In this document: one piece after another, positions 25,891-34,772 of the stretch
How the letters are laid out: the number at the start of each line of letters is the position of its first letter
How positions within the stretch are numbered: the stretch's first letter is position 1
NCBI RefSeq assembly: GCF_000336695.1
Contig: NZ_AOMC01000161.1
Span: forward strand, 36,853-100,219
Source of the DNA: Halococcus morrhuae DSM 1307
Lineage (GTDB): Archaea > Halobacteriota > Halobacteria > Halobacteriales > Halococcaceae
Direction: 5' to 3'
DNA: 63,367 nt
Notes under the pieces: generated by a model
Database searches by the model: none
What the model was told of the DNA's origin: nothing
What the model saw: only the letters and a program-made list of their open reading frames with translations
Program-made: the position numbers and the translations under genes

Positions 25891-26106
25891 AGCGTTGTCC
25901 AGATAAATTGTGAAAATGATTTGATTATATAGAAAACCGAAACCTACCCACTACAGTCCGAGAAACGGCGATCAAAAGCACAGTGAACTGTGGAATCTCT
26001 ATCGACAGATGGTGAGAGTGGTGTTCCCGATATATGGTCGAACGCCTCGGATTTTGCTATCCGATCCAGAAAGCCACGGCGGTGCTCCGATTCCGCGCTA
26101 CGAGGC

Positions 26107-26880
26107 CTACAGACGCTTGTTCCACTCGTCCGTCCGGAACGTCGTCTCGGCACGTCGCTCCGCCGCCATCAGCTCGTCATCGGTCAACGATCCCGCTTCG
26201 CCACCGTAGGTGGTGCGGAACTCGTCTTTGAGGCGGTCGATGACGGCTTCATGATCCTCGGCAACGTAGTCCGCGATGCGGGTGACGCGCTTCTCGGCGG
26301 ACGTGACTGCCTTGTCCGAGAGTTTCTCTTCACCGATACGAAGCGTCCGGAGCATCGCCTCGATATCGAGCGCGTAGCTCATCGTGACGTGGTGGAGCAC
26401 CGCGTTCGAGCGCCGGAGCTGGGCTGCACCGCCGATCTTGCCGTCCTCGTGGGCGATATCGTTGAGCGGTTCGTGAACGGCTGCCAGTCCGAGACCACGG
26501 AGTGCGTCGATCGCCCATCGGTTGAGTCGTTCGTAACTCCGCTCGATATCGTCCGCGACTGCCGCGCGCGGGAGATAGATCGAGTAAGTGATCACCGCGC
26601 CGGGTTCGGCGTACATCGCACCGCCACCGGTGATCCGTCGCACGACGTCGATATCGTGGTCGCGGACGTACTCGTCCGCCACTTCGTCGGCATAGGCCTG
26701 GAATCGACCGATCGGCACCGCCGGTCCCGTCCGATACCAGAAGCGGATCGTCGGTGCCATCTCGCCGTCGTCGAGACGATCGATCAACACGTCATCGAGC
26801 GCGTGGTGGACCGGTTCGTCGTGCACACCGTCGTCGATGATCCGCCAGTTTTCGTCGGATGTGACTCCGGGATCGGTCAT
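26107..26880 (-). CDS. lplA: Lipoate-protein ligase, large (N-terminal) component
   Basis: Catalytic half of an archaeal bipartite lipoate-protein ligase, 257 residues, BPL/LplA/LipB fold. It activates lipoate with ATP to lipoyl-AMP and transfers it to lipoyl domains of 2-oxoacid dehydrogenases or GcvH. Motifs: VVRRITGGGAMYAEPGAVITYS (the RRxxGGG lipoyl-binding loop) and the ligase Lys in NDIAHEDGKIGGAAQLR. The accessory C-terminal domain is a separate gene, lplB, upstream, overlapping by 4 nt (ATGA), which implies translational coupling. Same organisation as in Thermoplasma. Confidence 0.92.
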   Translation of the reverse strand: MTDPGVTSDENWRIIDDGVHDEPVHHALDDVLIDRLDDGEMAPTIRFWYRTGPAVPIGRFQAYADEVADEYVRDHDIDVVRRITGGGAMYAEPGAVITYSIYLPRAAVADDIERSYERLNRWAIDALRGLGLAAVHEPLNDIAHEDGKIGGAAQLRRSNAVLHHVTMSYALDIEAMLRTLRIGEEKLSDKAVTSAEKRVTRIADYVAEDHEAVIDRLKDEFRTTYGGEAGSLTDDELMAAERRAETTFRTDEWNKRL

Positions 26881-27149
26881 CGGTCGATCGCCTCCCGGAC
26901 CGCCTCGGCGAGATGGGCGGCCGAAAAGCCGATCAGCTCTGCGTCGACCGTCTCGATCGCGTCAACCAGCTCCTGTTTCGGGACGTCCGTCGGTCGCCCC
27001 TCGATCACCCGTTCGAGCCGCTCTCGCGCCTCGGGCGGTTCGAGGAAGAAATCCCCGGTGATCGTGACCGATTCGATGGTGTCCTCGTAGGTCGCGGTCA
27101 CGGTGACGAGCTTGCCGTCCGGCACTTTCACTGATCCGGTCTGCTCCAT
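26877..27149 (-). CDS. lplB: Lipoate-protein ligase accessory domain protein LplB
   Basis: A 90-residue stand-alone version of the C-terminal accessory domain of lipoate-protein ligase. It carries a beta-sheet-forming DGKLVTVTATYEDTIESVTITGDFFLEPPE segment and a helical tail EELVDAIET-like, as in known LplB proteins needed for lipoyl-AMP synthesis. It precedes lplA on the same strand with an ATGA stop/start overlap. Start ATG 27149. Homology is inferred from the sheet pattern GDFFxxPPE and the operon partner, which together make the call strong. Confidence 0.88.
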   Translation of the reverse strand: MEQTGSVKVPDGKLVTVTATYEDTIESVTITGDFFLEPPEARERLERVIEGRPTDVPKQELVDAIETVDAELIGFSAAHLAEAVREAIDR

Positions 27150-27353
27150 GGTTGCTCGTACGGTTGGCCATGCCGAATATCTGACCCTGATCGACGCTCC
27201 GCGTTCAGAGCGGGCTGTATCGGGTCCACTGCTTCCGATGTTTGCCGGGTCGAACTCGTCATTTTCGTTCTGTCACTCAGCATCTATTTCCTCCATCATT
27301 CTTCATTACACCAACATCTATTTGAGGGTCGGTACCATGGCTATGTACAACCA

Positions 27354-27563
27354 ATGAATCACGAATCACTGACAAAAGGAACGGTGAGTCACGTGAATGC
27401 CGCCAGTCAGTCGGGGTTCATCGAAACCGAGGCGACAGCGAAGGATGTCCTGTTCCTTCCGAACGCTGTACGGGATCACCTGCCCGAACTCGGGGAGGAG
27501 GTCACGTTCGAGATGGTCGAAACGAGAACCGGACCGCGTGCAGCAAAGCTTTCGCGGACGTAG
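27354..27563 (+). CDS. Divergent cold-shock-like OB-fold protein
   Basis: A 69-residue protein resembling CspA-type cold-shock domains: it begins with KGTVSHVNAASQSGFIETE, matching the KGxVxxFNxxxGYGFI pattern but losing the aromatic RNP1 residues (QSGFI instead of GYGFI), and ends with GEEVTFEMVETRTGPRAAKLSR, the standard final beta strands. It probably binds RNA or single-stranded DNA, though with altered aromatic contacts. It diverges from lplB; a TATA-like CATCTATTTG at 27314-27323 leaves a leader of only a few nucleotides. Confidence 0.8.
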   Translation: MNHESLTKGTVSHVNAASQSGFIETEATAKDVLFLPNAVRDHLPELGEEVTFEMVETRTGPRAAKLSRT

Positions 27564-27697
27564 TTCGTTCACCGTTCCGGATCGCACGAGTTCGTTGCCG
27601 ACACCGTCGGACGGACGTCCGTGTAGATCGCGCTTCGAGCAGTGAGGCGTCGGTAGCAAGGTCTTATGTAGGATGTCGACGAACCGCATGGATACTC

Positions 27698-28915
27698 ATG
27701 GGACGATCAGCGAACGATTCCGGTGTCGCGTTCGATATCGACGAGGAAACCCAGCTCATCCTTCGGAGTCTCGACGAGTTCGTGGAACAGGAGGTCGAAC
27801 CGATCGCCGCGGAACTCGGGGAAACGCTCACGAACCCACGACTCGGCCACGAACCCGATGGGCGATTGACCGACGAGGTTCTCGGTGCGATCGGGCGCGT
27901 CCGCAAACGGAGCGCCGAGGCGGGCTACTACGCGATGAACATGCCGAGCGACGTCGGCGGCGAGGACGTGTCGGCGGTGACGTGGTATCGGGCGAACAAA
28001 CGCCTCGCCACATCCGCCGTCCCCCTGTCGAACGAAGTCCTCGCGGGGCCGGCGGGCCCGAAGCCGCTGCTCGCGGCGGCCGAGGGTGACCAGATCGAAA
28101 ACTATCTCGAACCGGCGATGCGCGCCGAGAAGACGACGGCGTTCGCCCAGACCGAGCCCGGGGTGGGCTCCGATTCACCGAACATGGACACCAACGCCGA
28201 GAAGGACGGTGACGAGTGGGTTCTCGACGGCACGAAACAGTGGATCACGAACGCACCCTACGCCGATTTCGTTCAGGTGTTCGCACGGACCACCCCACAG
28301 GCTGAAGCGGGTCGTCACGGCGGGATCACCTGTTTCATCGTCGAAGACGATGAGTTCGAACTCGGATCGCTCAACAACGCCGTCGGATCGGTGGGCCGAC
28401 AGGCCGAGGTCCGGCTCGACGACGTTCGAGTCCCTGCCGATCGCGTGCTCGGCGACGTCGATGCGGCCTTTTACGATGCAATGGGATTTCTCGGCCTCGG
28501 CCGGCTCGAGATCGGTGCCCAAGCGATCGGCAGCGCCGAGTGGCTGCTCGATCGTGCCACCGAGTTCGCCACCGACCGCGAGGCGTTCGACCGCTCGATC
28601 GGCGATTTTCAGGCGATCTCGCACAAGATCGCTCGCGGGCGTGCCAACGTCTACGCCGCCGACGCCGCCGGGTTGCGATGTGCGTGGACGCTCGATGGGG
28701 GCGACCCCGCCATCGCCGAGTCGTCGATCCTGAAGTGGTTCGCGACCAACACGTTCTGGGAAGTCGCCGACGACGTGGTGCAGGTTCACGGCAGTAGCGG
28801 GCTCGCGGAGGAGAACCCGTTCATGGACCGGCTCCACCAGGCACGGATCTTCCGGGTGGTCGAGGGGACCGACGAGATTCAGCTCAACACCATCGCGAGC
28901 CAGTACGGCCTCTGA
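27698..28915 (+). CDS. Acyl-CoA dehydrogenase
   Basis: FAD-dependent dehydrogenase of acyl-CoA thioesters (405 residues), acting in fatty or branched-chain acid degradation. Motifs: AFAQTEPGVGSDSPNM (FAD/substrate loop), LDGTKQWITNAPYAD, then helices ending VVQVHGSSGLAEENPFMDRLHQARIFRVVEGTDEIQLNTIA, the ACAD signature 2 with the Glu-Gly-Thr loop. Electrons go to electron-transferring flavoprotein. It faces the convergent thiolase gene 111 bp downstream, a functional pair in beta-oxidation but transcribed separately. Chain-length preference cannot be read. Confidence 0.93.
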   Translation: MGRSANDSGVAFDIDEETQLILRSLDEFVEQEVEPIAAELGETLTNPRLGHEPDGRLTDEVLGAIGRVRKRSAEAGYYAMNMPSDVGGEDVSAVTWYRANKRLATSAVPLSNEVLAGPAGPKPLLAAAEGDQIENYLEPAMRAEKTTAFAQTEPGVGSDSPNMDTNAEKDGDEWVLDGTKQWITNAPYADFVQVFARTTPQAEAGRHGGITCFIVEDDEFELGSLNNAVGSVGRQAEVRLDDVRVPADRVLGDVDAAFYDAMGFLGLGRLEIGAQAIGSAEWLLDRATEFATDREAFDRSIGDFQAISHKIARGRANVYAADAAGLRCAWTLDGGDPAIAESSILKWFATNTFWEVADDVVQVHGSSGLAEENPFMDRLHQARIFRVVEGTDEIQLNTIASQYGL

Positions 28916-29026
28916 ATCTCCGAACGGATTCGTGATTTCGGGCCGACTGTAAACACTCGGCTCGACGCTATCTCACGGGTACCATCGCCTGCCGCCGCTG
29001 TTCCAATCTCGGCTGAAACGACCGCC

Positions 29027-30178
29027 TCAGATCCGCTCGATGAGCGTGGCGATCCCTTGGCCAAAGCCGATACACATCGTACACAGTCCGTACCGGCCGC
29101 CACACGCGTCGAGTTGGTAGGGCAGCTTTCCGAGGAGTGCCGCACCGGTCGCACCGAGCGGATGACCGTGGGCGATCGCGCCACCCCAGACGTTCGTTCG
29201 GTCCCAATCGGCACCCGTCTCGTCGAGCCACGCCGCGACGACCGACGCGAACGCCTCGTTGACCTCGAAGCGGTCGATGTCGGACACCGCCATGTCGTTC
29301 GCGTCGAGCAGTTCGTTCGTGGCTGGGATCGGTCCCGTGAGCATCGTCACGGGATCGACGCCGACGACGTGGCTGTCGACGATTCTGGCCATCGGCTCCC
29401 AGCCGAACCGCTCACACGCCTCGCCGCTTGCGACCAACGTCGCCGCCGCACCATCGACGATCCCCGAGGAGTTGCCGGCGTGGATCACTCCCTCGCCCTC
29501 CTCGCGAAACGCCAGCGGGAGATTGCCGAGCGTCTCGATGTCCGTCCCCGGACGCGGGTGTTCGTCCGTCTCGACGTGGGTCGTCCCGCCATCGAGCTCC
29601 ACCTCGACGGGCACTACCTGGTCGTCGTAGTGGCCGGCAGCCGCGGCGTCGGCCCAGCGGTTCTGCGAATCGACGGCGATCCCGTCGAGATCGTTTCGGG
29701 AGAACCCCCACTCCTCAGCGATCCGTTCGGCACCTTCGCCCTGTGTGGTGAGCTCGTCGAACTGCTCGAAGTAGGTGTCGGTGAGACTGCTGCCGGCCGA
29801 TCCCATCGGAACCCGGGTCATGTGCTCGACACCGCCTGCGACGAGAACGTCGTGGAAGCCCGCACGGATCTGTCCCGCCGCGAAGTTGATCGACTGCTGG
29901 CCCGACCCGCACATCCGGTCGAGCTGCACACCCGGCACGTCGTCGCCCCAGCCAGCCACCATCGGGGCGATCCGTGCGATGTTGTTGGCCTGTTCGTCCA
30001 CCGGGTCCACACAGCCGTAGATCACGTCCTCGATGTCGTCGGGTCCGGAGAACCCGTTACGCTCTTCGAGCCGTTCCAGCGGCATCGCCGCGAGATCCTG
30101 TGGATGGGTGTCCCGAAACGAGCCACCGTGCTTGCCGAACGGGGTCCGCACCGCGTCGACGATGTACGCGTCTGGCAT
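29027..30178 (-). CDS. Acetyl-CoA acetyltransferase (thiolase)
   Basis: Thiolase, 383 residues, that cleaves 3-ketoacyl-CoA or condenses two acetyl-CoA. The nucleophilic Cys is in LDRMCGSGQQSI (about residue 90); the His of GGAIAHGHPLGATGA and Cys of CTMCIGFGQG complete the active site; FEVNEAFASV is the third motif. The length is normal and the start MPDAYIVDAVRTPFGK is conserved. The terminal sequence ATLIERI is also conserved. Degradative and biosynthetic thiolases cannot be separated here. Its neighbour acyl-CoA dehydrogenase makes beta-oxidation likely, and acetoacetyl-CoA or PHA precursor formation possible. Confidence 0.94.
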   Translation of the reverse strand: MPDAYIVDAVRTPFGKHGGSFRDTHPQDLAAMPLERLEERNGFSGPDDIEDVIYGCVDPVDEQANNIARIAPMVAGWGDDVPGVQLDRMCGSGQQSINFAAGQIRAGFHDVLVAGGVEHMTRVPMGSAGSSLTDTYFEQFDELTTQGEGAERIAEEWGFSRNDLDGIAVDSQNRWADAAAAGHYDDQVVPVEVELDGGTTHVETDEHPRPGTDIETLGNLPLAFREEGEGVIHAGNSSGIVDGAAATLVASGEACERFGWEPMARIVDSHVVGVDPVTMLTGPIPATNELLDANDMAVSDIDRFEVNEAFASVVAAWLDETGADWDRTNVWGGAIAHGHPLGATGAALLGKLPYQLDACGGRYGLCTMCIGFGQGIATLIERI

Positions 30179-30336
30179 GGTCTCCAGTCGTTCTAGATGG
30201 GCTTATTCTTTTGCCCGATCGATCGTTATATTCTGGGGTGTACTCGCGTCTGTCTCGATTGGGCGTCAAACACTACGCCGTCGAACCGCTCGTGCAACGC
30301 CATCTCGTGGACTTTGCGGCCAAGGTTCACGGATCG

Positions 30337-30466
30337 CATCGCGGAACACATCTTCATGATCGTCGTGCCGGCGCTCGTCATCGGCATCCATGAACTCGTC
30401 AACGGGGTGGCGACGACCGAGGACGCGACGGTGTCGGACGGGTAGCGAACCGACCAGGCAAACTGA
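30337..30466 (+). pseudogene. Decayed copy of the 3' end of the lycopene-cyclase-like gene
   Basis: This 130-bp stretch matches 22945-23074 (3' part of the 118-residue gene) with no gap and about 13 differences, close to 90% identity. It still encodes EHIFMIVVPALVIGIHELVN and the following VATTEDATVSDG, but a C-to-T change turns a Gln codon into a TAG stop where the parent continues. The 5' two-thirds are missing; the sequence just upstream (30226-30336) is unrelated. I see no start codon or promoter fitting a shorter gene, so a remnant of duplication is the simplest reading. Nothing else recognisable lies between the thiolase and the next gene. Confidence 0.75.
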
Positions 30467-30618
30467 ACGAGATGAAATGGCAGTCTAAGAGTCTCAACAT
30501 ACGATTGGATGGTTTCACATGGCATTACGATGGCTGCTCTACGAAAATCTGGCTACGATCCCCGTACTTGTTTTACCGACCCCAATGATTATCATCCGAA
30601 AGGTAGCATTGTCGGCCG

Positions 30619-31248
30619 ATGGTCATAACACAGGAAGAGTACGACAGGATGTCTATCAGATTCAAAAGAACAATTCGCACTACCGATTCGGAAGAATACA
30701 TCATCTTTTCCGACGATCCGGATGCGGGTGATGAAGACATTGCCTCTTCCGGATCGCGAGTAGGACATATAATAATTCAATATTTTGAAAATAATCTCTC
30801 AGGCACGTACATATCCGGTACGCTCCTTCTCGAAGGAAACTGGAACAGCACCCCAGCAAGAAATCTGGCGAAGAAATTCGATCGTGATATTGTGGACACC
30901 ATCGGAGCTGGCAACAGAGAACAGAGGGAATCGTTCAACGTGCAGATCTACGCGGGTCAATGGATGGAAGAAATCACCGATGGTGTTACTGACGATAAGG
31001 AAAGGGGCCTGTACGGAATCCACAGACGTTTTGATAAGACTCAAAACATGGTAGAGACACTACCAGAAGAGTTCTCAGAAACGGTCGAAGATGTCGTTGG
31101 TAAGCAATATGACGAAATCGAGGATATCATCGAATCGGATGCGGATGAAGAGGACAAAAGGAGACAGATTCGAGATCAGCTAACCATCGGCCTTGAACGA
31201 GGTTTGCCGACGTTTCTATATGAGAACAGCGTAGAAGAACGTAACTGA
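30619..31248 (+). CDS. Unrecognised 209-residue acidic protein
   Basis: No family recognised. The 209-residue protein starts MVITQEEYDRMSIRFKRTIR, has a beta-rich N-terminal half (EEYIIFSD, GHIIIQYFENNLSGTYISGTLLLEGN) and an acidic, probably helical C-terminal half (VGKQYDEIEDIIESDADEED). No membrane helix or signal is seen. Its base composition is visibly more AT-rich than its neighbours, with many AAA, ATT and TAT codons, which suggests recent acquisition. It lies immediately at the 3' side of tRNA-Val(GAC), a usual spot for integrated elements, with no integrase in sight. A second possible start is Met11. Confidence 0.55.
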   Translation: MVITQEEYDRMSIRFKRTIRTTDSEEYIIFSDDPDAGDEDIASSGSRVGHIIIQYFENNLSGTYISGTLLLEGNWNSTPARNLAKKFDRDIVDTIGAGNREQRESFNVQIYAGQWMEEITDGVTDDKERGLYGIHRRFDKTQNMVETLPEEFSETVEDVVGKQYDEIEDIIESDADEEDKRRQIRDQLTIGLERGLPTFLYENSVEERN

Positions 31249-31315
31249 GTTGTGTCTGACCAAAACCGACGAAAGACGACCAGGTCTAATCAAACGAAAC
31301 CGTTCGTTCCAGTAG

Positions 31316-31390
31316 TGGGTTCGGGCGGATTTGAACCGCCGGCCTCCTCCATGTCAAGGAGGTGTCATAACCAGCCTAGACCACGAACCC
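31316..31390 (-). tRNA. tRNA-Val (anticodon GAC)
   Basis: Minus strand: acceptor GGGTTCG pairs with CGAACCC (31317-31323 with 31384-31390), discriminator A, TTCAAAT T-loop, anticodon stem CCTCC/GGAGG with loop TTGACAT, so anticodon GAC. It is 75 nt without CCA. It separates the AT-rich unknown gene from the divergent trp operon. Confidence 0.95.
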
Positions 31391-31466
31391 TTGCTCTACC
31401 CACAGTTCAGCCGCGGGCCTAATTGAAGGTTTCGGAACGAAGGCACAGTGTGGAATCGCTGACGGT

Positions 31467-31476
31467 AGATTTAAGC
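31467..31476 (+). promoter_or_regulatory. TATA box of the trpDFEG operon
   Basis: AGATTTAAGC sits 47-56 nt upstream of the trpD ATG, giving a leader of about 20-25 nt. No trp operator or attenuator structure was evident to me in the leader. Confidence 0.45.
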
Positions 31477-31522
31477 CGATGTACGATCTTGTGCATTACA
31501 ACGCGAATCAGTACATCCACAC

Positions 31523-32542
31523 ATGCAAGAGTACATCGCACGGGTGGCCGACGGCGAGGATCTCTCGCGATCGGCCGCGCGCACGGCGGCCACGGAGATC
31601 TTCGAAGGGGCGACCGAGGCACAGATGGGAGCGCTGCTCGCGGCGCTGCGGACGAAAGGCGAGACTGAGACCGAGATCGCCGGCTTCGCCCAGGGAATGA
31701 GCGCGGCCGCACGCACGATCGAACCCGACTGCCGACCGCTCGTCGACACCTGCGGGACGGGCGGCGACGATCACGACACGATCAACGTCTCGACGGCGAG
31801 CGCGGTCGTCGCCGCCGGTGCGGGTGTCAACGTCGCCAAGCATGGCAACTACTCGGTTTCCTCCTCGTCGGGCAGCGCCGACGTGCTCCGCGAGCTTGGC
31901 GTGGACATCGACGCCGAGCCCACGGATGTCGAGGCGGCCATCGAGCGCCAGGGGATCGGGTTCATGCTCGCGCCGGTGTTCCACCCCGCGATGAAGGCGG
32001 TCATCGGCCCGCGCAAGGAGCTCGGCACGCGGACGATCTTCAACGTGCTCGGCCCGCTGACGAACCCGGCGAGCGCGGACGCACAGGTCGTCGGCGTCTA
32101 CGATCCCGATCTCGTCCCCGTGCTCGCCCGCGCGCTCGCCCAGCTCGGCGTCGACCGCGCGCTCGTGGTGCACGGCTCCGGCATGGACGAGATCTGTATT
32201 CACGGCGAGACGCGCGTCGCCGAGGTCCGCGGCACGGAGATCGAGGACTACACGCTGACGCCCGAGAAGTTGGGCCTCAATGCAGCCCCCGTCGCGGCGG
32301 TCGCGGGCGGCACGCCCACCGAGAACGCCGCCGACCTCCGGGGGATCGTCACCGGCGAGATCGAGGGGCCGAAGCGCGACATCGTGCTCGCGAACGCCGG
32401 CGCGGCGGTGTACGTCGCCGGCATCGCCGACAGTATCCAGGATGGCGTCGAACGCGCCCGTGAGGCCATCGACACCGGTCGTGCCCGCGAGAAACTCACC
32501 GCGCTGCGCACGGCCGAGGCGGTCGCGAGCGAGGGACGATGA
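31523..32542 (+). CDS. trpD: Anthranilate phosphoribosyltransferase
   Basis: Transfers phosphoribose from PRPP to anthranilate in tryptophan synthesis, 339 residues. The family motifs are clear: PRPP loop VDTCGTGGDDHDTINVSTASA, KHGNYSVSSSSGSADVL, and FAPVFHPAM-like LAPVFHPAMKAVIGPRKELG, followed by RTIFNVLGPLTNPA. It is first in trpDFEG; the ATG of trpF overlaps its stop (ATGA), so translation is coupled. The trpC, trpB and trpA genes are not in the window, as expected for haloarchaea with split trp clusters. Confidence 0.96.
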   Translation: MQEYIARVADGEDLSRSAARTAATEIFEGATEAQMGALLAALRTKGETETEIAGFAQGMSAAARTIEPDCRPLVDTCGTGGDDHDTINVSTASAVVAAGAGVNVAKHGNYSVSSSSGSADVLRELGVDIDAEPTDVEAAIERQGIGFMLAPVFHPAMKAVIGPRKELGTRTIFNVLGPLTNPASADAQVVGVYDPDLVPVLARALAQLGVDRALVVHGSGMDEICIHGETRVAEVRGTEIEDYTLTPEKLGLNAAPVAAVAGGTPTENAADLRGIVTGEIEGPKRDIVLANAGAAVYVAGIADSIQDGVERAREAIDTGRAREKLTALRTAEAVASEGR

Positions 32543-33183
32543 CCCGCACGAAACTCTGCGGGCTGACCCGCGACCGTGATCTCGACGCCGCCATCGATGC
32601 CGGCGCGGACATGGTCGGGGTCGTCTCGCGAGTCCCTATCGAGACGCCGCGTGAACTCGCGCCCGATCGTGCTGCCGCGCTCGTCGATAGGGTTCCCGAA
32701 TCCGTCACAAGCGTTCTCGTCACGATGCCCGACACGCCGGACGAGGGCGAAGCGCTCGTCGACCGGGTCGCGCCCGACGCGATCCAGGTCCACGGCTGCT
32801 CGCTGTCCGAAGTCAGGGAGCTCTCGGCACGCATCGCCATCCCGGTGATCGCCGGCGTCGATGCGGCCGACGACGATCTCGACGAGTACGCGACCGTCGC
32901 CGACGCGCTCGTGCTCGATTCGACCGACGAGCAGGGTGCGGGCGGCACCGGCGAGACGCACGACTGGATGCGTGCCCGGGAGATCGTCGCCGACCTCGAC
33001 GCTCCCGTCCTGCTCGCCGGCGGCCTCACGCCCGAGAACGTCGCCAGTGCGGTCGAGACGGTCGCGCCGTTCGGCGTGGACGTATCGAGCGGGATCGAGG
33101 ACGAGCGAGGCACGGGCACCAAAGACCACGCGAAGCTCCATGAATTCGTCGCGCGTGTCAGCGGGGAGCCGTTGCGCGCATGA
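32539..33183 (+). CDS. trpF: Phosphoribosylanthranilate isomerase
   Basis: TIM-barrel isomerase (214 residues) converting N-(5'-phosphoribosyl)anthranilate to CdRP. The N-terminal catalytic Cys is in TRTKLCGLTRDRDLD, and the Asp general acid lies in the C-terminal half (VLDSTDEQGAGGTGETHDW). The phosphate-binding loops ILLAGGLTPENV-like (PVLLAGGLTPENVASA) and GVDVSSGIEDERGTGTKD are intact. It overlaps both neighbours by four bases (ATGA), showing coupled translation in the trp operon. Confidence 0.95.
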   Translation: MTRTKLCGLTRDRDLDAAIDAGADMVGVVSRVPIETPRELAPDRAAALVDRVPESVTSVLVTMPDTPDEGEALVDRVAPDAIQVHGCSLSEVRELSARIAIPVIAGVDAADDDLDEYATVADALVLDSTDEQGAGGTGETHDWMRAREIVADLDAPVLLAGGLTPENVASAVETVAPFGVDVSSGIEDERGTGTKDHAKLHEFVARVSGEPLRA

Positions 33184-34772
33184 ACGACACCGCTCTGTCG
33201 CCGGGTCGCGAGCGGTTCGTCGATCTCGCGAGCGACCGGGACCGTCCGGCGGTCGTGCGTGCCGTCGCCCGGCTCGACGTCGACAGCGAACCGCTCGCGG
33301 CGTATGCGACGCTCGCCGACGATGCGGACCACACCTTCCTGCTCGAAAGCGCCGAGAAGGTCGCCTCCAGCGACCCCGACGGGGCGTTCGCGCCCACCGA
33401 GGCTGACGGCCACGCGCGCTACTCGTTCGTCGGCTACGATCCGGCGGCGCTCGTCACCGTCGGTCCGGACGGCACCGAGATCGAGTGTTTCGCCGAGCGA
33501 TATCGAGGAGCGTTCGACAGCGACACGGGCGACGTTCTCGACCGGCTTCGCGGCGCGCTGCCCGATGCCGATCGAGTGAATTTCCCCGACACCGATCGCC
33601 AGCAGCTCGACGGCGGGCTCGTGGGCTACCTGGCCTACGACTCGGTTTACGATCTACAGCTCGACGAGATCGGGATCGATCGGCCCGATTCATCGGTGCC
33701 CGACGCGCAGTTCGTCCTGACCACGAAGACCGTGGCATTCGATCACGCGTCCGAGGAAGTCTCGCTCGTGTTCACGCCGCTCGTTCGCCCCGACGACGAT
33801 CCCGCCGCGATCCACGACGCGATGGCTGCCGAGGTCGCGCGCGTTCGCGAGGAACTCACCGCTGCGACGGTCGACGTGGGCGGGTTCGAGCGCCGCGGGG
33901 GGACCGCTGGCTCGCGTGAAGAGTACGAAGAATCCGTTCGACAAGCGAAGGAGCACGTCCTCGATGGCGACAGCTATCAAGTGGTGCTCTCGCGCGCCCG
34001 CGAACTCGTCGGCGAGGTCGATCCGCGCGGGCTGTACGCCGCCCTCCGCGAGATCAACCCCTCGCCGTACATGTACTTGCTCGAATATGGCGACCGCTCG
34101 GTGGTGGGTGCGAGTCCCGAAACACTCGTCTCCGTTCGTGGTAACGAGGTCGTCTCGAACCCGCTCGCGGGCACCTGTCCTCGGGGATCGAGCCCGGTCG
34201 AGGATCGGCGGCTCGCGGGCGAACTGCTCGCCGACGAGAAGGAACGCGCCGAGCACACGATGCTCGTCGATCTGGCGCGCAACGACGTGCGACGGGTGAG
34301 TCGCCCCGGCTCCGTGCGTGTCGCGGAGTTCATGACTGTCCTGAAATATTCTCACGTCCAGCACATCGAATCCACGGTCACAGGAGGATTGACGGAGGAA
34401 CACGATGCATTCGACGCGGTGCGTGCGGCCTTTCCGATGGGCACGCTCTCGGGCGCGCCGAAGGTCCGTGCGATGGAGCTCATCGACGATCTCGAAACCT
34501 CCCCACGGGGACTGTACGGCGGCGGCGTCGGCTATTTCTCCTGGAACGGCGACGCCGACATCGCCATCACGATCCGGACGGCGCTGATCGAGCACGCCAC
34601 GGGGTCGTCGGGAGCGAACGAGGATCGGATCACCGTACGGGCTGGCGCGGGCGTCGTCGCCGATTCGGAGCCAGCGAGCGAGTACGACGAGACCGAACAG
34701 AAGATCGAGGGCGTGCTCGCCGCGCTCGAACGCATCGAACGGCCGTCGATGACGCCGGAGCCATCCCGATGA
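33180..34772 (+). CDS. trpE: Anthranilate synthase component I
   Basis: Chorismate-binding subunit that converts chorismate and ammonia (delivered by TrpG) to anthranilate, 530 residues. The tryptophan feedback motif LLES appears in [14 protein letters not shown] near residue 55, indicating allosteric control. The chorismate domain shows [40 protein letters not shown] and the terminal [29 protein letters not shown]. It is longer than some TrpE because of an N-terminal extension of about 40 residues and an acidic insert. It overlaps trpF and trpG by 4 nt each. Confidence 0.96.
   Translation: MNDTALSPGRERFVDLASDRDRPAVVRAVARLDVDSEPLAAYATLADDADHTFLLESAEKVASSDPDGAFAPTEADGHARYSFVGYDPAALVTVGPDGTEIECFAERYRGAFDSDTGDVLDRLRGALPDADRVNFPDTDRQQLDGGLVGYLAYDSVYDLQLDEIGIDRPDSSVPDAQFVLTTKTVAFDHASEEVSLVFTPLVRPDDDPAAIHDAMAAEVARVREELTAATVDVGGFERRGGTAGSREEYEESVRQAKEHVLDGDSYQVVLSRARELVGEVDPRGLYAALREINPSPYMYLLEYGDRSVVGASPETLVSVRGNEVVSNPLAGTCPRGSSPVEDRRLAGELLADEKERAEHTMLVDLARNDVRRVSRPGSVRVAEFMTVLKYSHVQHIESTVTGGLTEEHDAFDAVRAAFPMGTLSGAPKVRAMELIDDLETSPRGLYGGGVGYFSWNGDADIAITIRTALIEHATGSSGANEDRITVRAGAGVVADSEPASEYDETEQKIEGVLAALERIERPSMTPEPSR

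Noticed and set aside
24016-25932. Long plus-strand frame of 638 codons
   Set aside because: It is the mirror of the well-supported iron-ADH and NCS2 permease genes on the minus strand; its translation is Arg/His-rich with no domain.
30226-30336. Minus-strand fragment reading NLGRKVHEMALHERFDGVVFD as a transposase remnant
   Set aside because: I could not match it convincingly to any transposase family by eye, so it is not called.
30519-30731. Possible 70-residue ORF starting MALRWLLYENLATIPVL
   Set aside because: Overlaps the better-supported 209-residue gene in another frame and turns into unlikely sequence after the overlap.
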